From assembly GCA_946887105.1 (NCBI GenBank), contig CAMPKJ010000084.1:1-17140 (forward strand): a stretch of 17,140 nt of DNA, written 5' to 3'. Source of the DNA: an uncultured Acidobacteriota bacterium. GTDB lineage: Bacteria > Acidobacteriota > Thermoanaerobaculia > Gp7-AA8. Under the pieces are notes generated by a model, which saw only the letters and a program-made list of their open reading frames with translations, made no database searches and was not told the DNA's origin. The position numbers and the translations under genes are program-made. Positions 13,447 through 17,140 of this stretch are shown one piece after another; within the stretch, counting starts at the first letter, position 1; every line of letters starts with the position of its first letter.

Positions 13447-15726
13447 CTAGAAGAAGCGATACTCGATCGTCGCCAGGACCGATCGCGGTGCGCCATACGA
13501 ACCGGTGAGCACGCCGAGCGCGGGGATGTTGTAGCCGTTGGTCAGATACGCCTCGTCGGTGAGGTTCTTCGCGTTCAGGCCGACGCGCCACTTCGCATCC
13601 GGCGAGAGCCAGCTCACCCACGCGTCATACAGCGTATACGCATCCTCGGTGATCGGCTGCACCGCGCGGCCCGCGAACGCTCCTCCCTCGTTCGTCAGGA
13701 TCGCCGACGACCGATACGCGCCGCCGATGCTCGCGGTGAGCAGTCCCGAGGCAACCGGGAAGTCGAAGTTGAAGCGCAGGCCGCCCGTCCACTCCGGCGC
13801 GTTCGTGATCACCTGCGTATCGACGAAGCCGTCGCGATTCTCGTCCAGGAACTCGTCCGGCTCGAGATCGAGATAGCTCACGTACCCGTTGATGGCCAGC
13901 CAGCCGATCGCCTGCGGCGTCGCGTCGAACTCCACTTCCGCGCCGTTCATCGTGGCGTTGCCGGCGTTGAGGAAGTTGCCGAAGAACGACTCCTCGATGC
14001 CGTCGCCGTTCGCGTCGAACGCGGTGAACGTCGAGACCTGGATGTCCTTGTACTTTCCATGGAACACGGCGGAGTTCAGCACCAGCTGGCCGTTCGCGAG
14101 CACCGACTTCAGCCCGAGCTCACCGACGTCGAGGATCTCGTCATCGAACGGCTCGGCCGACTCCGGAAACGCGTTCGACTGCGCGCGCACGTTGAAGCCG
14201 CCGCTCTTGAAGCCGCGGCTGGCGGTGAAGTACGCGAGCATGCCTTCGCGGACCTTGTAGTCGACGCCGATCTTCGGAGCGATCGAGTCGAACGTCGCCT
14301 CCTTGTCGTAGTCCGCGAGAATGACCACCGGCGTCGTGAACTGATCGTTCGCGAAGCCGGCGTTGAAGGCGATGCCGTTCTTCTTCTCGCGCGTGGCGCG
14401 CAGGCCGCCGTTGAGCGTCCACTTCTCGCTCAGCGTGTAACTGCCGTCGCCGAACAGCGCGATCGAGTCGGTGAGCGTCTTTCCGTTGGTGGTGCCGAAC
14501 TGCGCGTTCACGAAGATGTTCTTGACCAGACCGCCGGCCTCGCCGTTGAAGTAATACGCGCCGAGCACGCCCGAGAACTTGCCGCCGGCGTCATAGACGA
14601 ACTGGAACTCCTGCGTGAGCTGCTTGTCGTAGTAGGTCGCGGAGACGTCGACGATGCGTGCCGGCGTCGTGTCGAAGTCGATGTTGTTCTCCGAGTCCGA
14701 CTGGCGGTACGCGCTGATCGACTTGAAGTCCCAGCCGTCGTTCAGCGCCGCGGAGACCACGATCGAGGAGCCCGACGACTCGGTTCCGTTCAGCGGCGCG
14801 AGACCGCTCTGCGTGTCCCAGCGGCTGTCGTTCGGCGCGCAGGTGACACCGAACAGCGGGCAGAGCGGATTGGCCATCAGGCGCTGATAGCCCTTCGGCT
14901 CGGCGTCGTCTTTGGTGTAGTCGGTGCTGAATGCGACCGTGACGTTGTCATTCACCAGCCAGTCCAGTCCGAGGCGGCCGGCCATGGTCTTGCGATTCGA
15001 CACGTCGCGTCCGGTGAGGAGATTCGTTCCGTAGCCTTCGCGATTCAGCGAGGCGAAGGCGATCTTGCCGCGCAGCTTTCCGGGGATCAGCGCACCGCCG
15101 AGGCTCGCGCGCACGTCCATCGTCGAGTACTCGCCGGCGGAGAGGGAGATCGCACCCGTGGACTGGTCGGTGAGCGGACGGCTGACGTACTTGATTGCGC
15201 CGCCGATGGTGTTCTTCCCGTAGAGCGTTCCCTGCGGTCCGCGCAGCACTTCGATGCGCGCGACGTCGTAAACGTCGAGCAGCGCGCCCTGCGGGCGGGC
15301 GATGTAGACATCGTCGATGTACAGACCGACGCCCGGATCGACGCCCCACAGCGGATCGGCCTGACCGATGCCGCGCAGGAACGCCGTGAGAGTCGTGGAC
15401 TGATTGCGTCCCTGATAGACGGCGAGGTTCGGGACCTGCGTCTGCAGCTCCGAGATGTCGGCCGTGGCCGCTTCCTCGAGCTCGTCGGCCGTCACGACCG
15501 TCACCGCGACCGGAACCTCCTGCACGTTCTCTTCACGCTTGCGGGCCGTGACGACGATCTCCTCGCCCGCCATCGGCGTCTGCTCCGTCATTTGTGCAGG
15601 CGTTTCTGCAGGCGCCTGTGCAGGCGGAGCGGTCTCCTGACCCGTGACGGGGGTCGCCAGAACGCCGAGCAAGCTCAGCAGAGCAATCGACAGAGAACGC
15701 CTGAGAAGTTGACCAAAGTTATGCAT
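13447..15726 (-). CDS. TonB-dependent outer-membrane receptor
   Basis: This 759-residue receptor has a signal peptide (about 1-29, MHNFGQLLRRSLSIALLSLL then GVLATPVTG). A proline- and alanine-rich linker follows, then a TonB box-like EEIVVTA (about 55-61) at the start of the plug domain. The plug continues through the pattern GVDPGVGLYIDDVYIARPQG and RIEVLRGPQGTLYGKNTIGGAI. The remainder is a long beta barrel ending in EYRFF, whose C-terminal Phe is the outer-membrane assembly signal. The class is the one common in sphingomonads and relatives for organic substrates; there is no heme or siderophore-specific sign. The ATG at 15726 has AAGGGG 4-5 bases upstream and begins the signal peptide, so the longer upstream frame is rejected. 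It is the first gene of the putative operon. Confidence 0.94.
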   Translation of the reverse strand: MHNFGQLLRRSLSIALLSLLGVLATPVTGQETAPPAQAPAETPAQMTEQTPMAGEEIVVTARKREENVQEVPVAVTVVTADELEEAATADISELQTQVPNLAVYQGRNQSTTLTAFLRGIGQADPLWGVDPGVGLYIDDVYIARPQGALLDVYDVARIEVLRGPQGTLYGKNTIGGAIKYVSRPLTDQSTGAISLSAGEYSTMDVRASLGGALIPGKLRGKIAFASLNREGYGTNLLTGRDVSNRKTMAGRLGLDWLVNDNVTVAFSTDYTKDDAEPKGYQRLMANPLCPLFGVTCAPNDSRWDTQSGLAPLNGTESSGSSIVVSAALNDGWDFKSISAYRQSDSENNIDFDTTPARIVDVSATYYDKQLTQEFQFVYDAGGKFSGVLGAYYFNGEAGGLVKNIFVNAQFGTTNGKTLTDSIALFGDGSYTLSEKWTLNGGLRATREKKNGIAFNAGFANDQFTTPVVILADYDKEATFDSIAPKIGVDYKVREGMLAYFTASRGFKSGGFNVRAQSNAFPESAEPFDDEILDVGELGLKSVLANGQLVLNSAVFHGKYKDIQVSTFTAFDANGDGIEESFFGNFLNAGNATMNGAEVEFDATPQAIGWLAINGYVSYLDLEPDEFLDENRDGFVDTQVITNAPEWTGGLRFNFDFPVASGLLTASIGGAYRSSAILTNEGGAFAGRAVQPITEDAYTLYDAWVSWLSPDAKWRVGLNAKNLTDEAYLTNGYNIPALGVLTGSYGAPRSVLATIEYRFF

Positions 15727-15769
15727 AACGCCCCTTTGCACTTGCCGACCAGCCGGTTTGTTTTTGAGG

Positions 15770-15798
15770 AGAGTAGGGCGGACGCGGCTGTTTGTCAA
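15770..15798 (-). promoter_or_regulatory. Predicted promoter of the TonB receptor operon
   Basis: On the minus strand, a perfect TTGACA (15798-15793) is followed after 17 bases by TACTCT (15775-15770). Transcription would start near 15763, giving a leader of about 37 bases that contains the AAAGGGG ribosome binding site of the receptor gene. The decamer array begins 13 bases upstream of the -35 box and could affect access to it. Confidence 0.55.
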
Positions 15799-15810
15799 CG
15801 ATGGCGAGGG

Positions 15811-15940
15811 GAGTTCCTCGGGTTCCTCGGTTCCTCGGAGTTCCTCGGAGGGGAGCTCCGCCAGAGGAACGTCCGAGGCACTCCGAGGAACTCCGAGGCA
15901 CTCCGAGGCACTCCGAGGAACCCGAGGAATCCGAGGAACC
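15811..15940. repeat. Facing decamer arrays (CCGAGGAACT type)
   Basis: The right arm (15873-15940) holds seven units close to CCGAGGAACT or CCGAGGCACT, two of them shortened. The left arm (15811-15850) holds four reverse-complement units of AGTTCCTCGG, with lengths of 10, 9, 8 and 10. About 22 bases separate the arms. The whole can fold into a long imperfect hairpin. It lies between the divergent receptor and DinB genes and fills over half of that 243-base spacer. No spacer sequences separate the units, so it is not a CRISPR array. Confidence 0.85.
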
Positions 15941-15969
15941 TGACCCGCGCGAGTACCATAGCCGCCACG

Positions 15970-16539
15970 ATGGACATCGAGTCGCCGCAGACGCGGGAGC
16001 AGATCCTTCTCGGGTTCGCACAGCAGGAGATCGACAGCGTTGCGTACTGGGATGCTTTCGATCTCGAGGCGTTCTTCCGCAACATCGGCTCGTCCTGGTC
16101 ACCAGCCGATACGGTCCGGCATCTCAACAAGTCGACGCGCCCGGTGGTGAAAGCGCTGTCGATGCCGAAGCTTCTGCTGCGCCTGAAGTTCGGCAAGGCA
16201 AAGCGCGCGTCGCTGCCGTACGACCAGTTCTGCGACCGCTATCGCCAGGCGCTGGCGGAAGGCGGTCAGGCCGGGCGGTTTGCGCCGTCCGTGCAATCGC
16301 AGAGCGATCTGCAGAGCTGGCGCCGGTCGATCATGGACGAGTTCGCGCACGTGAATCGCGAGCTGCGCAGCGCGATCGACCGCTGGCCGGAATCGAAACT
16401 CGATCGCCTGCAACTCCCCCATCCGCTGCTCGGCAATCTGACGGTGCGAGAGATGCTCTTCTTCACGCTCTACCACCAGCGCCATCACATGGCCGTGGTG
16501 CAACGGCGGCTCGGCGAGGCGTTCCCCCCGTCGCGCTGA
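15970..16539 (+). CDS. DinB-family (DinB_2-like) four-helix metalloprotein
   Basis: This 189-residue protein fits the DinB/YfiT four-helix bundle. Three histidines are placed as the usual metal triad: H51 in DTVRHLNKS, and H169 and H173 in YHQRHHMAVVQRRL near the C-terminus. Family members include damage-inducible proteins and metal-dependent thiol transferases (bacillithiol or mycothiol). Most, as here, have no assigned reaction. It should be cytosolic. The ATG at 15970 has no ribosome binding site; TACCAT at 15954-15959 could be a -10 box giving a very short leader. The reading frame is open far upstream, but that part is antisense to the receptor gene and is not coding. The gene stands alone before the PspA-like gene. 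Confidence 0.87.
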   Translation: MDIESPQTREQILLGFAQQEIDSVAYWDAFDLEAFFRNIGSSWSPADTVRHLNKSTRPVVKALSMPKLLLRLKFGKAKRASLPYDQFCDRYRQALAEGGQAGRFAPSVQSQSDLQSWRRSIMDEFAHVNRELRSAIDRWPESKLDRLQLPHPLLGNLTVREMLFFTLYHQRHHMAVVQRRLGEAFPPSR

Positions 16540-16597
16540 GCACGCGCAACCTGCGCCCCCCGTCTGCCGTACACTCTCTTCCGCAAAAGGAGCCTTC

Positions 16598-17140
16598 ATG
16601 TTCACGAGACTCGCAAACCTCATCCGGGGATTTTTCGGACTGTTCGTTTCCGGCGCGGAACGACGCAATCCGGAAGCGCTGCTGGAAGTCGAGAAGGAGA
16701 ATCTGCGCAAGCAGATCTCGAACTACAACCAGGGGCTGGCCGCGCACGCCGGACTCTCCGAACGGCTGATGACGCAGATCCGCAAGCTGGAGGCACAGGA
16801 GCGCGAGCTGCGCGCGAAAGCGGCCGCGAATCTCCGCGCCGGCAATCGTGAGGCGGCGGGCAATCACGCGCTCAACCTGCAGACCGTGCAGACCGAGCTG
16901 ACCGAGAATCGCGCGCAGCTCGAACAGGCCGAGACCACGTACAAAGAGTTGATCAAGGCGCGCGACGTCTCCATCCGCGCGGCGCAGCAGAAGATCGAAA
17001 CGCTGCGCACGTCGCTCAACGATCTGAAGATCAAGAAGGCCACCGCCGAGCTGACCGAAATGGCCTCGGGGATGATCACCTCGATCGGCGGCTCCGGCGA
17101 CACGCTCGACCGCCTGCACAAGATGGTCGAGGAAGAGCGC
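16598..17140 (+). CDS. pspA: PspA/IM30 (Vipp1)-family protein, 3' end outside window
   Basis: The first 181 residues are visible and the frame is still open at the window edge. The N-terminus MFTRLANLIRGFFGLF is an amphipathic helix like helix 0 of PspA/Vipp1, which binds membranes. It is followed by long coiled-coil helices rich in Glu, Gln, Lys and Ala (about 30-160), ending so far at LDRLHKMVEEER. The family are ESCRT-III-like membrane-repair proteins that assemble at stressed inner membranes. AAAGGAG five bases before the ATG supports the start. A TACACT at 16570-16575 may be the -10 box, with no clear -35. It lies 58 bases after the DinB gene on the same strand and may have its own promoter. 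Confidence 0.85.
   Translation, partial: MFTRLANLIRGFFGLFVSGAERRNPEALLEVEKENLRKQISNYNQGLAAHAGLSERLMTQIRKLEAQERELRAKAAANLRAGNREAAGNHALNLQTVQTELTENRAQLEQAETTYKELIKARDVSIRAAQQKIETLRTSLNDLKIKKATAELTEMASGMITSIGGSGDTLDRLHKMVEEER

Noticed and set aside
15727..15798. An upstream extension of the TonB receptor starting at 15798.
   Set aside because: It would place 24 polar residues before the signal peptide and would overlap the predicted promoter; the ATG at 15726 has its own ribosome binding site.
15811..15940. The repeated decamers as a CRISPR array.
   Set aside because: Units are directly adjacent without unique spacers, they occur in both orientations, and no cas genes are present.
12145..15969. 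A very long open plus-strand frame (over 1,200 codons) running into the DinB gene.
   Set aside because: It is antisense to the SDR-adjacent transporter and TonB receptor genes, and its translation is a low-complexity Arg/Glu/Ala-rich string typical of the opposite strand of GC-rich genes. Only the part from 15970 matches a protein family.

Overview
The window is GC-rich bacterial chromosome with no phage, plasmid or insertion-sequence genes. The gene content points to Acidobacteriota. The clearest sign is a secreted VWA protein of the type found many times over in that phylum. A BlaI/BlaR1 pair whose BlaR1 ends in TPR-like repeats, and a bacterial deoxyhypusine-synthase-like protein, agree with this. 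The assignment is an inference from gene families, not from a marker gene.

Left part (1-4462). A cut-off gene and a deoxyhypusine-synthase-like gene run on the minus strand. Facing away from them, across a spacer holding a heptanucleotide inverted repeat, is a blaI-blaR1 pair one base apart. The blaI promoter, three TGCT/AGCA dyads and a probably leaderless start codon lie on top of each other, which suggests autorepression. The BlaR1 has the membrane zinc-protease core but carries three TPR-like blocks where a penicillin sensor would be. A small VOC-family gene follows.

Middle (4466-9518). A 669-residue secreted VWA protein is on the minus strand. Upstream of it are a TetR-family regulator and an AMP-forming acyl-CoA synthetase, which probably form one unit. 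A secreted protein of unknown function is divergent from the synthetase.

Right part (9520-15726, minus strand). This looks like one operon, in transcription order: TonB-dependent receptor, Spinster-like MFS transporter, FabG-like short-chain dehydrogenase, an unusual KAS III-like thiolase-fold protein, and an alpha/beta hydrolase. Spacings are 27 bases, a 4-base overlap, a 120-base gap filled by a hairpin, and an 11-base overlap. A good promoter (TTGACA, 17 bases, TACTCT) precedes the receptor. The likely theme is uptake of a hydrophobic or acyl-type molecule across both membranes followed by its modification; the neighbouring acyl-CoA synthetase and TetR gene may belong to the same pathway. 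The KAS III-like protein keeps the active-site Cys but has lost the His and Asn needed for normal condensation, so its reaction is open.

Far right (15970-17140). A DinB-family metalloprotein and the first 181 codons of a PspA/IM30 protein are on the plus strand.

A recurring theme is short tandem repeats (7, 8 or 10 bases per unit) arranged as two facing arms, able to fold into long hairpins, in four intergenic gaps. A related heptanucleotide array lies in frame inside the acyl-CoA synthetase gene. Gaps of 120-250 bases (1075-1258, 6476-6599, 11306-11425, 15727-15969) are mostly filled by these arrays and by promoters. No tRNA, rRNA, CRISPR array or convincing intrinsic terminator was seen.
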